Below are positions 36,858 to 45,163 of a stretch of DNA of 64,000 nucleotides, one piece after another; within the stretch, counting starts at the first letter, position 1; the number at the start of each line of letters is the position of its first letter. The stretch comes from UBA1535 sp964371035 (GTDB lineage Bacteria > Bacillota > Clostridia > Tissierellales > Sedimentibacteraceae), in contig CAYJLG010000001.1 of the NCBI GenBank assembly GCA_964371035.1, forward strand, positions 1 through 64,000, written 5' to 3'. The notes beneath the pieces were generated by a model. It did not search any database. It had not been told where the DNA came from and was given only the letters and a program-made list of their open reading frames with translations. The position numbers and the translations under genes are program-made.

Positions 36858-38034
36858 AGTTTCACTTTTAAATCAGTATATTAAAAAATATTTAAAAAGT
36901 AATAGTCTGTTTCATAATTTGAATGTTGAAGGTGAAATATCAAACTTTAGAATAAGCAAAACAGGATATAGTTATTTTAATCTAAGTGATGAAAGTTCAA
37001 GCATAAATTGCGTTTGCTTTTTCATAGTACCTGATATAAAGGATGGAGATAAAGTAACTATACAAGGTGAATTATCAGTTTACGAAGCAAAAGGTTCGTA
37101 TCAAATCATTAGTAACAGTGTAGAAAAAACTGGGAAAGGTGATATACTAAAGGAACTTGAGCTGTTGAAAAAAAAGTTGTATGAGAACGGAATGTTTGAA
37201 AACAACAAAGTAGTGCCATTATTGCCTTCAAAAATTGGAGTTATCGCATCAAAAAATTCAGCAGCAGTAAAAGATATATTAAAAACATTTGATTCTGTAA
37301 GCTGCAGTTTTGAAGTTTTCATATTTGATTCTCTAGTCCAAGGTGAAAATGCAAAAAAAACAATACTCGAAGGTATAGATTACTTTAATCTCCAAGAAAA
37401 AACGGATTTAATAGTCTTATCAAGGGGTGGTGGTAGTTTTGAAGATTTAAAGATCTTTAATGACATTGAAATTGCTGAGAAGATTTTCTTGTCAAAAATA
37501 CCAATTATCACAGGCATAGGACATGAAACAGATGTTACTCTTTCAGATTACACCGCAGATGTACGCTGCCATACTCCAACAGCTGCAGCTGAGTATGTGA
37601 TTAGAGGATATAAAAACCTTAATACAGAATTGCTAAATCTATATCAAAGCTTACAAAGCAAAAAAAATTATATCTTAACTCAACTAGATACGAATTTGAA
37701 TAAATCAAAATTTATTTTAAAAACGTATGATCCACAAATGATTGTTTTAAAACTAAAAAATCAATGTGATATAAATAAAGCTACACTAAATAATTTTGTT
37801 TTTAGAGAGTTAAATAATAGGCAAAATGAATTGAATATTTTATTCGAAAAATTAAGTGCACATAATTATAAAAAAATGCTAAATAATGGATATGCACTAG
37901 TTTTCGATAAGAAAAATGAATTACTAAAAACTAAAGATGACTTTTTGATTAATGAAGAAATTTTAATTAAATTTGATAATTTTGAAATAGAAGCAAAAGT
38001 AAAAAAAATTAGAGAGGGTAGTAATGAAAGATAA
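36838..38034 (+). CDS. xseA: exodeoxyribonuclease VII large subunit
   Basis: A 398-residue protein with an OB fold at the N-terminus (GEISNFRISKTGYSYFNLSDE) and the nuclease domain with IGVIASKNSAAVKDIL, LSRGGGSFEDL and GIGHETDVTLSDYTADVRCHTPTAAAE, followed by the coiled coil that binds XseB. The ATG at 36838 follows TAGGTGG; the longer reading from 36823 lacks a binding site. It overlaps xseB. Confidence 0.95.
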   Translation: MKLKPIKVSLLNQYIKKYLKSNSLFHNLNVEGEISNFRISKTGYSYFNLSDESSSINCVCFFIVPDIKDGDKVTIQGELSVYEAKGSYQIISNSVEKTGKGDILKELELLKKKLYENGMFENNKVVPLLPSKIGVIASKNSAAVKDILKTFDSVSCSFEVFIFDSLVQGENAKKTILEGIDYFNLQEKTDLIVLSRGGGSFEDLKIFNDIEIAEKIFLSKIPIITGIGHETDVTLSDYTADVRCHTPTAAAEYVIRGYKNLNTELLNLYQSLQSKKNYILTQLDTNLNKSKFILKTYDPQMIVLKLKNQCDINKATLNNFVFRELNNRQNELNILFEKLSAHNYKKMLNNGYALVFDKKNELLKTKDDFLINEEILIKFDNFEIEAKVKKIREGSNER

Positions 38035-38251
38035 TTTTGAAAACTTTGAAAACTTTGAAAAAGCAATGGAAATTCTTAAAAATACAGTAGATGTTTTTAA
38101 TGATGGCAAGTTGTTAAACCTTGATGAAATTGTGAACAATTATGAACTCGGAATGAATGCTTATAACTATTGTGCAAAAAAACTTGAAGAAACACACAAA
38201 AAAATAAAAATTATAGAAAGTGATTTAAGTATGCAAAACAAAAATGCATAA
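38024..38251 (+). CDS. xseB: exodeoxyribonuclease VII small subunit
   Basis: A 75-residue helical-hairpin protein with FEKAMEILKNTVDVFN, LNLDEIVNNYELGMNAYNYC and KKLEETHKKIKIIE, the classical XseB sequence. It overlaps the xseA end by 11 bases. In related genomes ispA and dxs follow; here there is a promoter and then tlyA. Confidence 0.93.
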   Translation: MKDNFENFENFEKAMEILKNTVDVFNDGKLLNLDEIVNNYELGMNAYNYCAKKLEETHKKIKIIESDLSMQNKNA

Positions 38252-38278
38252 AATTTTGTTAAAAATACAAAAAAAGCT

Positions 38279-38306
38279 TGTATTGTGTAAAAACGTATGC
38301 TATAAT
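38279..38306 (+). promoter_or_regulatory. candidate tlyA promoter
   Basis: TTGTAT (38279-38284), 16 bases, TATAAT (38301-38306) lie in the 136-base spacer between xseB and tlyA. A direct repeat of GCTTGTATT surrounds the site. Confidence 0.5.
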
Positions 38307-38387
38307 ATAAATGAATACAATAATAAATGCTTGTATTTGCAGTATTACAAGTTACAATGCATGTATATTTAAAGGTAAAAAGTAGTA

Positions 38388-39227
38388 ATGGAAGTTTGCA
38401 GAATTGATGTTTTGTTAAATGAGAGGGGTTTCGTCAAGAGCAGAGAAAAAGCCAAACATTTGATTTTAAATGGTAAAGTTTTTGTAGACGATAAACAAGT
38501 AATAAAACCTGGAGCTATGGTTAACAAAGATAGCGTAATTAAAATTTGTGGAGAAAGTGATGAGTATGTCAGCAGAGGTGCTTACAAATTGCAAAAAGCC
38601 ATACAAGAGTTTGAAATTTCTTTAAAGCTGAAAATTGCAGTTGATGTAGGGGCATCAACCGGCGGATTTACAGATTTTATGCTTAAAAACGGATGCATAA
38701 AAGTCTATGCTGTAGATGTTGGACATAATCAACTTTCTGAAAATCTTGTAACAAATCAAAAAGTAATATCTCTAGAAAAAACAAATTTCAGATATGTTGA
38801 TACGAAAATATTTACGGAACCTATAGATTTCGTATGTATTGACGTATCTTTTATTTCGTTAGATTTAATTCTTCCGAAAGTAGCAGAAATTTCAAATGAG
38901 AAAACTGATGTGGTTGCATTGGTTAAACCGCAATTTGAAGTAGGTAAAGGTAAAGTTGGCAAGAATGGTATAGTCAGAGATAAAAATCTGCATATTGAGG
39001 TTTTAAAAAAAATCTATCATTCTTGTTTATCTAATGGCTTAAATGTAAAAGCTATTTGTTTTTCTCCAATAAGAGGCGGAAATGGGAATATTGAATATTT
39101 AATTCACGCAAATAAATCTGTTGAACATGAACTTGAGGATGTATTTTGTAGAATTGTGACGCAAACTGTAGAAGAAGCCTTTAAAAGCTTTGAAAAATTG
39201 GAAAGCAATTATTATCCAAACATGTAA
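38388..39227 (+). CDS. tlyA: TlyA family rRNA 2'-O-methyltransferase
   Basis: A 279-residue protein with an S4 RNA-binding domain at residues 1-60 (RIDVLLNERGFVKSREKAKHLIL) and an FtsJ/RrmJ-like methyltransferase domain (AVDVGASTGGFTDFMLKNG, YAVDVGHNQL, DFVCIDVSFISLDLIL, LVKPQFE). Members methylate 16S and 23S rRNA and confer capreomycin sensitivity in actinobacteria; the activity here is by analogy. The ribosome-binding site is weak. Confidence 0.93.
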   Translation: MEVCRIDVLLNERGFVKSREKAKHLILNGKVFVDDKQVIKPGAMVNKDSVIKICGESDEYVSRGAYKLQKAIQEFEISLKLKIAVDVGASTGGFTDFMLKNGCIKVYAVDVGHNQLSENLVTNQKVISLEKTNFRYVDTKIFTEPIDFVCIDVSFISLDLILPKVAEISNEKTDVVALVKPQFEVGKGKVGKNGIVRDKNLHIEVLKKIYHSCLSNGLNVKAICFSPIRGGNGNIEYLIHANKSVEHELEDVFCRIVTQTVEEAFKSFEKLESNYYPNM

Positions 39228-39251
39228 AAAGGGTAATAATAAGGAGGAAAA

Positions 39252-39704
39252 ATGAAAAAATACACAAGGCAATCAAAGATCTTAGAACTCATCTCTAAAA
39301 GAGAGATAGAGACTCAAGAGGAATTAGCAGAAGGCTTGAGAGAAATGAACATAGAAGTTACTCAAGCAACTATTTCAAGAGACATAAAGGAACTTAGACT
39401 AGTAAAAACTACTGCTAAAAGCGGTAAACATAAGTATACAACTATAGGCCAAAGTCAAGAAGGCGTGACTGAAAGATTAAACAAGATTTTTGAAAATTCA
39501 GTAGTATCAATAACTAATGCGATGAACATCGTAGTTATTAAAACTATACCAGGTGCAGCACCGATATGTGCTTCAGCTATTGATTTTATGGATATTGATA
39601 ATATGGTTGGATGCTTAGCAGGAGACGATACAATATTTGTAACAGTAAAAGATATGGAATACGTTGAAGATGTTTTAGAGGCACTTAGACAAAGTATAAG
39701 ATAA
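39252..39704 (+). CDS. argR: arginine repressor ArgR
   Basis: A 150-residue regulator: winged helix at residues 1-70 (RQSKILELISKREIETQEEL, VTQATISRDIKELRLVK) and the arginine-binding hexamerisation domain with IKTIPGAAPICASAIDFMD and LAGDDTIFV. In Clostridia it stands between tlyA and recN, as here. AGGAGG precedes the ATG. Confidence 0.96.
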   Translation: MKKYTRQSKILELISKREIETQEELAEGLREMNIEVTQATISRDIKELRLVKTTAKSGKHKYTTIGQSQEGVTERLNKIFENSVVSITNAMNIVVIKTIPGAAPICASAIDFMDIDNMVGCLAGDDTIFVTVKDMEYVEDVLEALRQSIR

Positions 39705-39721
39705 TTTGGTGAGATGATTAT

Positions 39722-41395
39722 ATGTTGTTAAATTTGAGCATACGTAACTTAGCAATATTTGAAGATGTTTCGATTGACTTTCAAAAAGGTTTTAATGTGA
39801 TAACTGGTGAAACAGGTGCCGGAAAATCTATTTTAATAGAATCTTTATTTTTACTAATGGGCTCAAGAGCCGGAAAAAACTTAGTGAGAAAAGATAGCCA
39901 AAATGCCCGTGTAAGCGCTGTATTTGACATATCGGGCAATGAAAAAGTTGCAAAGTTTTTAGTACAAAATAATATTAAAATTGAAGAAGAAGATTGTTTA
40001 ATAATTATTAGAGAAATAACAGAAACAGGTAAGAGCATTAACAAAATTAATAACAATGTTGTATCAATTAGTATTTTGAAGGAACTTGGTGCTTTCATAT
40101 TGGATATTTTCGGTCAGTTTGAACATCAATATATATATAAGAAAGAAAACCATTTAACACTTTTAGATAATTTAAACGGTGCTGAGGCTGATAATACCTT
40201 GTTTGAATATAAGGCTATTTATTCTGAATATAAGGATAAATGTAAAGAAGTTTCAGAACTTGAAGAAAAATTAGTAAATAAAGACAGAAAAGCAGAACAA
40301 TATAGATTTGAGTTAGATGAGATATGTAATGCTAATTTAACTGAAAATGAAGAGGAAGATTTAATTAATGAATTAAAAATTTTATCTAATGTAAAAGAGA
40401 TAAAGGCATCTTTATTTGAAGTAATTAATAATATAAATAAAGATGAGAAATCAGCAGTAAATATGTTGAATAATTCATTTAGTTTGTTAAGTAAATTGAG
40501 AAACTTAGATGAAAATTTAGAAAGTTTTACTAATAGAACTGATTTATTAGTAGATGAATTGCAAAATTTAGTTTTTGAAATTATGAATTACGCAGAAAAG
40601 TTAGAAGTTAATGAAGAGAGTCTGTTTATTGCTGAGGATAGATTATCGGTAATAAACAGACTTAAGAGAAAATATGGTTTTAGTATCGACAAAATTGAAG
40701 AGTATCGGTCAACTATTGAAAAAGAATATAATGTTCTTATAGATGCTGAAGAAAATTTAAATATTTTAAATTCAGATATTGATAAGTTGAAGATGAAATT
40801 ATTTGAAAAATCAGAAGTATTGACAAATTTGAGATACAAATCAGCTAATTTTTTAGAGAATAATATTGTGTCTGAATTGGAAGATTTAAACATGAAGGAC
40901 GTTAAATTTAAAGTAAATATTTCTAAAAAAGATGACTTTTCACCTAATGGATTAGATAATATAGAATTTTTAATGTCTACTAATTTAGGTCAAGAACTTA
41001 GTCCGATACATAAAATTGTTTCAGGTGGAGAAGCTTCTAGAATAATGTTAGCACTTAAAAAGCTGAGCAATCAAGATGAATATTCACAAACATTAGTATT
41101 TGACGAGATAGATACTGGTATCAGTGGAAAAACTTCTCAAATGGCTGGGAGTAAGATGAAATATATTTCGCAAAAGAACCAAGTTATTTGCGTTACTCAT
41201 TCTCCACAGATTGCATCTATTTCAAAAAATCACTTTTGTATAGAAAAAGAGTCTGATGGTTCTAAGACTAATAGCATAGTTTCTAGGCTAAGAAAAGATG
41301 AAAGAATTAAAGAAGTTGCTAGATTATTAAGTGGTATGAATATTACAGAAAAATCACTAAATAATGCTAAAGAATTGATAGATTTTGATATTTAA
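39722..41395 (+). CDS. recN: DNA repair protein RecN
   Basis: A 557-residue SMC-like ATPase in double-strand break repair. Walker A GETGAGKSI is near residue 30, a long coiled coil with central hinge occupies about 160-370, the signature KIVSGGEASRIMLALKKL and Walker B LVFDEIDTGISG are near the end, followed by VCVTHSPQIA. A strong terminator follows; spoIVB and spo0A, usual next genes in spore formers, are not present. Confidence 0.96.
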   Translation: MLLNLSIRNLAIFEDVSIDFQKGFNVITGETGAGKSILIESLFLLMGSRAGKNLVRKDSQNARVSAVFDISGNEKVAKFLVQNNIKIEEEDCLIIIREITETGKSINKINNNVVSISILKELGAFILDIFGQFEHQYIYKKENHLTLLDNLNGAEADNTLFEYKAIYSEYKDKCKEVSELEEKLVNKDRKAEQYRFELDEICNANLTENEEEDLINELKILSNVKEIKASLFEVINNINKDEKSAVNMLNNSFSLLSKLRNLDENLESFTNRTDLLVDELQNLVFEIMNYAEKLEVNEESLFIAEDRLSVINRLKRKYGFSIDKIEEYRSTIEKEYNVLIDAEENLNILNSDIDKLKMKLFEKSEVLTNLRYKSANFLENNIVSELEDLNMKDVKFKVNISKKDDFSPNGLDNIEFLMSTNLGQELSPIHKIVSGGEASRIMLALKKLSNQDEYSQTLVFDEIDTGISGKTSQMAGSKMKYISQKNQVICVTHSPQIASISKNHFCIEKESDGSKTNSIVSRLRKDERIKEVARLLSGMNITEKSLNNAKELIDFDI

Positions 41396-41411
41396 TAAGT
41401 ATAATAAGTAT

Positions 41412-41465
41412 AAGAATAAAACTTTTGCAAACAAGATAGTATTTTGCAAAAGTTTTATTCTTTTA
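41412..41465. terminator. bidirectional terminator recN/cls
   Basis: AAGAATAAAACTTTTGCAAA and TTTGCAAAAGTTTTATTCTT form a 19-20 pair stem around a 14-base loop, between convergent genes. Confidence 0.9.
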
Positions 41466-41521
41466 TTACTTTTAATTAGTTGATGAAATTTTACTTATAG
41501 CATAAGTCTGATGCACATTTA

Positions 41522-43045
41522 TTAAAAGAGTGGAGCAAAAGTTCTTAGTATTCCTAATAGTACTAATTGTGCAAATTTTAATTTTTCTGGAAAAGGATGG
41601 TTTTCCATGGTTATTTCAACGCATTTTGCTTGAGTATTAAGAAAATCTTCTTTAATTCTTGATACGGCTGATGAATTATATATAAATGCTCCACATTCGT
41701 AATGAAGTGCTAAGCTTCTATAATCTAAGTTTATAGTGCCAATTACAGCTGTTTCATCGTCACATACAAACATCTTGGAATGGACAAACCCTGGAGTATA
41801 TTCGTATATTTTGACGCCTGCATTGATTAATGTTTTGTAATATGATCTAGATAAGAAAAATACTAGCTTCTTATCTGGTACCCCTGGTAACATTAATCTA
41901 ACATCTATTCCTGATTTTGCTGCTGTCATTAAAGATACCATCATTTCACGGCTAATAATCAAATATGGAGTAGTGATATATACATATTTTTTTGCACAAT
42001 TTAACATGCTCATATAAACATTTTCTCCTACAGCATCATCATCTAATGGCGTGTCAGCATAAGGTTGAATTACACCATCAGTTTTATATGTTTTAGTAGG
42101 AGCGTATTTAGAGAAATTTTCTATCATGCCTGTCTGAGAGCTCCACATTGAAAGAAACATTACTGTTAGATTAAATACAGCTTCACCTTTAAGCATTATT
42201 GCGGTATCTTTCCAATGTCCGTGTTTCTCAATATGGTTAATATATTCATCAGCTAAGTTAATACCGCCTGTGAAACCTACATTGCCATCTATCACACATA
42301 TTTTTCTATGATCACGATTATTAAAATTTGCATTAAATAGGTTGTTAAATTTATTAAAAGGAATACATTTAATGTTATAATTTTTCAATCTTTTTGCAAA
42401 ATTTATTGGCAGTGTGATTAGACAACCTAGATCGTCATACATAAGTCGGACATCTATTCCTTCAGCTGCTTTTTCTATTAAAACTTCTTCTATGGCATCC
42501 CACATTTTACCTTGTTCGATTATGAAGTATTCTAAGAATATGAATTTCTCAGCAGCTTTAAGCTCTTTAATCATAGTATTCCATTTATCTTCTCCTAAAG
42601 GAAAATACGTTACTTCAGTATTTATATATGCAGGAGAATTAGAAATTTTTCTGATATATTCTGATTGTCGCATAACACTAGGGTTTTCTTTGAAAAATTC
42701 AGGATTCAACTTATCTGCATTTGCTAATCCCCGTTTTTGTTCTACGTCGATTTGTTTCAAAATATCTTTTTTCTTTTTACTTATCTTAGCTTTTCCAAAA
42801 ACAATATAAATTACTGCTCCAACAATAGGGAGTAAATTTAAAATTATAATCCACGGAATCTTTGTTTCAGGATAAGTATCAATAATAATAATATTTATAG
42901 TAACAATTAAGTTAACAATCAACAATACTAAAACAAGTAAATCTACAAAATTCCCTAAAAAATAAATAAGTGCCATCCAAAACACCATTTGTAAAAAAAT
43001 TGATATCCCAATTAAAATAGCTCTATAAAATAATCCTAGTTTCAT
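41522..43045 (-). CDS. cls: cardiolipin synthase (phospholipase D family)
   Basis: A 507-residue membrane enzyme that condenses two phosphatidylglycerols. Two N-terminal TM helices lie within residues 10-75. The two HKD motifs are in NNRDHRKICVIDGNVGFTGG (HxK with R between) and GFVHSKMFVCDDETAVIGTINLD. Length is normal for bacterial Cls. Single gene behind GGAGG, transcribed against recN. Confidence 0.94.
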   Translation of the reverse strand: MKLGLFYRAILIGISIFLQMVFWMALIYFLGNFVDLLVLVLLIVNLIVTINIIIIDTYPETKIPWIIILNLLPIVGAVIYIVFGKAKISKKKKDILKQIDVEQKRGLANADKLNPEFFKENPSVMRQSEYIRKISNSPAYINTEVTYFPLGEDKWNTMIKELKAAEKFIFLEYFIIEQGKMWDAIEEVLIEKAAEGIDVRLMYDDLGCLITLPINFAKRLKNYNIKCIPFNKFNNLFNANFNNRDHRKICVIDGNVGFTGGINLADEYINHIEKHGHWKDTAIMLKGEAVFNLTVMFLSMWSSQTGMIENFSKYAPTKTYKTDGVIQPYADTPLDDDAVGENVYMSMLNCAKKYVYITTPYLIISREMMVSLMTAAKSGIDVRLMLPGVPDKKLVFFLSRSYYKTLINAGVKIYEYTPGFVHSKMFVCDDETAVIGTINLDYRSLALHYECGAFIYNSSAVSRIKEDFLNTQAKCVEITMENHPFPEKLKFAQLVLLGILRTFAPLF

Positions 43046-43318
43046 ATAAAACCTCCAAAAAACTATATTGTATTAAATATACACGTTTTTAAGAGAAAAA
43101 TCAATTAAAATTTCATTTTAGCACTTTAAAATTAACGAATAGTAACAACGAATAAATTGTTAGCACTGTTAAATTGTTAGAATAATACTTGCTTTTACAA
43201 TTGTTGTATATTATTATAATAAATAGAGTAATAAAATATATATTCATAAATATAATCATTGATTTGAAGACGACTATAATAATTTCTAAAAATTAGATAA
43301 GAAAGGAATTAAAATGAT

Positions 43319-44005
43319 ATGAAAAATTTTACTGAAAGACAGCATGCTTTTATATCTGCCACATTTTACAAACGAATGAAAGAGCAAAATTTTGCCAAAT
43401 ATACAGATGTTTTTCGTATGGCAACACAAATATATGCTCAACAAAGAGGGAGTAGAATGGCTCAAAGAGCGCTTCGTGATGGTAAAGAACTTGACTTTGC
43501 TACTTACCGCGCATATGGAGAGTGGAAATTAACCGAAGAAACACTAAATGAATTGAATACCAAAGTAAATATTGAAAATGAAAGTAATGATGCATGTATA
43601 AAAATTTGGGGATGTCCTTGGTCTACTCAGTTCAAAAATATGGGACTAGAAGACGGTGGTATTGCATATTGTGATGATTTAGATATTTCTATTGCAAGAG
43701 GTTTTAATCCCTATATTACTTTCGAGGTTAATCAAACTCAATATGGAGATAAAGAATTTTGTCTTCAATATCAACGTGACGCTAAATTTAAAAATAAAAT
43801 AGAATCGCCCAAAGATTTACCATTGTCTTTTGAATATCACTGTGCACACATTTATTACACATTTTCACGTTTAGTAATATCAATATATAAAACTGCTGGC
43901 GTTAAATTATCTGCAGAAGTAATGTCAGATTTTGCAAATGAATATGGGAAAGAATCGGCTGATTTAATAATAAATTATAAAGACGTAGATTTTAATTATA
44001 TCTGA
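43319..44005 (+). CDS. L-2-amino-thiazoline-4-carboxylate hydrolase-like protein
   Basis: A 228-residue protein that matches the ATC hydrolase family (PF14196): RQHAFISATFYKRM at the start, then WGCPWSTQF, YCDDLDISIARGFNP and FEYHCAHIYYTFSRLV. The family name derives from an L-cysteine-forming hydrolase, but most homologues are of unknown activity. It has an own promoter region (TATAAT at 43215) and a strong terminator downstream. Start ATG at 43319 after GAAAGGA. Confidence 0.72.
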   Translation: MKNFTERQHAFISATFYKRMKEQNFAKYTDVFRMATQIYAQQRGSRMAQRALRDGKELDFATYRAYGEWKLTEETLNELNTKVNIENESNDACIKIWGCPWSTQFKNMGLEDGGIAYCDDLDISIARGFNPYITFEVNQTQYGDKEFCLQYQRDAKFKNKIESPKDLPLSFEYHCAHIYYTFSRLVISIYKTAGVKLSAEVMSDFANEYGKESADLIINYKDVDFNYI

Positions 44006-44017
44006 TAATTAAACAAT

Positions 44018-44060
44018 AAAAAACAAGGCTAAACTAAATAAAAAAGTTGCCTTGTTTTTT
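44018..44060. terminator. bidirectional terminator
   Basis: AAAAAACAAGGC and GCCTTGTTTTTT pair around an 18-base loop between the convergent genes at 43319 and 44065. Confidence 0.85.
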
Positions 44061-44064
44061 TAAA

Positions 44065-44361
44065 TTAAGCTTCTATTGCATCTTCTAAATCTTCTTCTGT
44101 GCAAGTTACAATATCATCTTCATTAAAGTTCATTTCTTTTTCTGCTATCAAATCTTCTATGTCTTCCTTAGTTTCCATAAGTTCTTCAAGCGAAAGTTCA
44201 GAAAAATCTTTAGTTCCTGAATCACAGTTGCAAATACCGTGTTTATTCAAAAAACTATTAACTTGTTTTTCATTTTTTTTATACATATAAAATCCTGCTG
44301 CACTTACACCTAAGCCTATAGCTAAACCTTTAATAAATCCATTACTAAAAAAATTATTCAT
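44065..44361 (-). CDS. small membrane protein with acidic tail, in the P-type ATPase cluster
   Basis: A 98-residue protein: one Gly-rich TM helix (FIKGLAIGLGVSAAGFYMY), a CNC pair near residue 45 and a very acidic C-terminal half (SLEELMETKEDIEDLIAEKE, EEDLEDAIEA). It is the last of five minus-strand genes that include a P-type ATPase; the acidic tail and Cys residues would suit a metal or cation related accessory, which is inference. No family name known to me. Confidence 0.65.
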   Translation of the reverse strand: MNNFFSNGFIKGLAIGLGVSAAGFYMYKKNEKQVNSFLNKHGICNCDSGTKDFSELSLEELMETKEDIEDLIAEKEMNFNEDDIVTCTEEDLEDAIEA

Positions 44362-44392
44362 TTTTCCTCCTAATATTATTATAATTTATATT

Positions 44393-45163
44393 TTATTTTT
44401 TATTAAATAAACCTTGCTGTGTGCCTCTACTCATCAAATTCATTCTTTGATAATTGTTGATATATTTGTTGAAAAATTCTCCGAAGAAGTTTACTTTTCC
44501 ATGTTTAGGAACTTCTTTTAAAACGTAAACTTTATACTTTTTTTCTTGGTTTAAACAGTTTTCTTCTTTTATTTTAACTATTATACCATCTTCAACACTT
44601 GAAAACAAGTGTCTTCCAAAAACTAATATCCATACAAGTGGAGTAGAGTAGATAGTTTGGCCTTTTCCAATGGAATCTAAAAGATACATAATTGACATAA
44701 CTTCAGGATCAAAAGAACCTCTGTCAGAAAGTTCATGATACGCATGTTCAATAACAGCACCAGCAGTAGTTCCCACTGCACACCATTTTGTGATTGTTGC
44801 AATGTAAGACGTTGGAATTGATAATTGAATCGCGGTATTAGTTATAATACCCAATAATGCTATAGTTCCACTTGGAGTTACTTTTTCTTCACCGTAATTT
44901 GTGCAATCTTTAATATGTACATTTTTAAGTTCGTTTTGCATACTATATAAAGTAGCGATTCTTGTGAGAACTTTATCTTTAGTTAATTCACTATCGAAAG
45001 TGACTAGGGCAGTTTTTATTACTTTGTTATAAGAAAACGTATAAATGCTTTCTTCACTACATATATATTTTTCTGCAGTTTTAATGTTAGAAATTCCATC
45101 TGGTAGGTGTAATCTCATTCTGTTAGGTAAAATATGTGTAATTTCTAAATCAATATGTTTCAT
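44393..45163 (-). CDS. HMA-like domain membrane protein
   Basis: A 256-residue protein. Residues 1-75 form an HMA-like ferredoxin fold (THILPNRMRLHLPDG, then TFSYNKVIKTALVTFD) with no CxxC metal site; the loop position has N-R-M-R. Hydrophobic segments follow at about 100-145 and 165-190. It starts directly after the stop of the ATPase gene, with the ATG overlapping nothing, so cotranslation is likely. Probably an accessory subunit of the P-type ATPase. Confidence 0.7.
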   Translation of the reverse strand: MKHIDLEITHILPNRMRLHLPDGISNIKTAEKYICSEESIYTFSYNKVIKTALVTFDSELTKDKVLTRIATLYSMQNELKNVHIKDCTNYGEEKVTPSGTIALLGIITNTAIQLSIPTSYIATITKWCAVGTTAGAVIEHAYHELSDRGSFDPEVMSIMYLLDSIGKGQTIYSTPLVWILVFGRHLFSSVEDGIIVKIKEENCLNQEKKYKVYVLKEVPKHGKVNFFGEFFNKYINNYQRMNLMSRGTQQGLFNKK

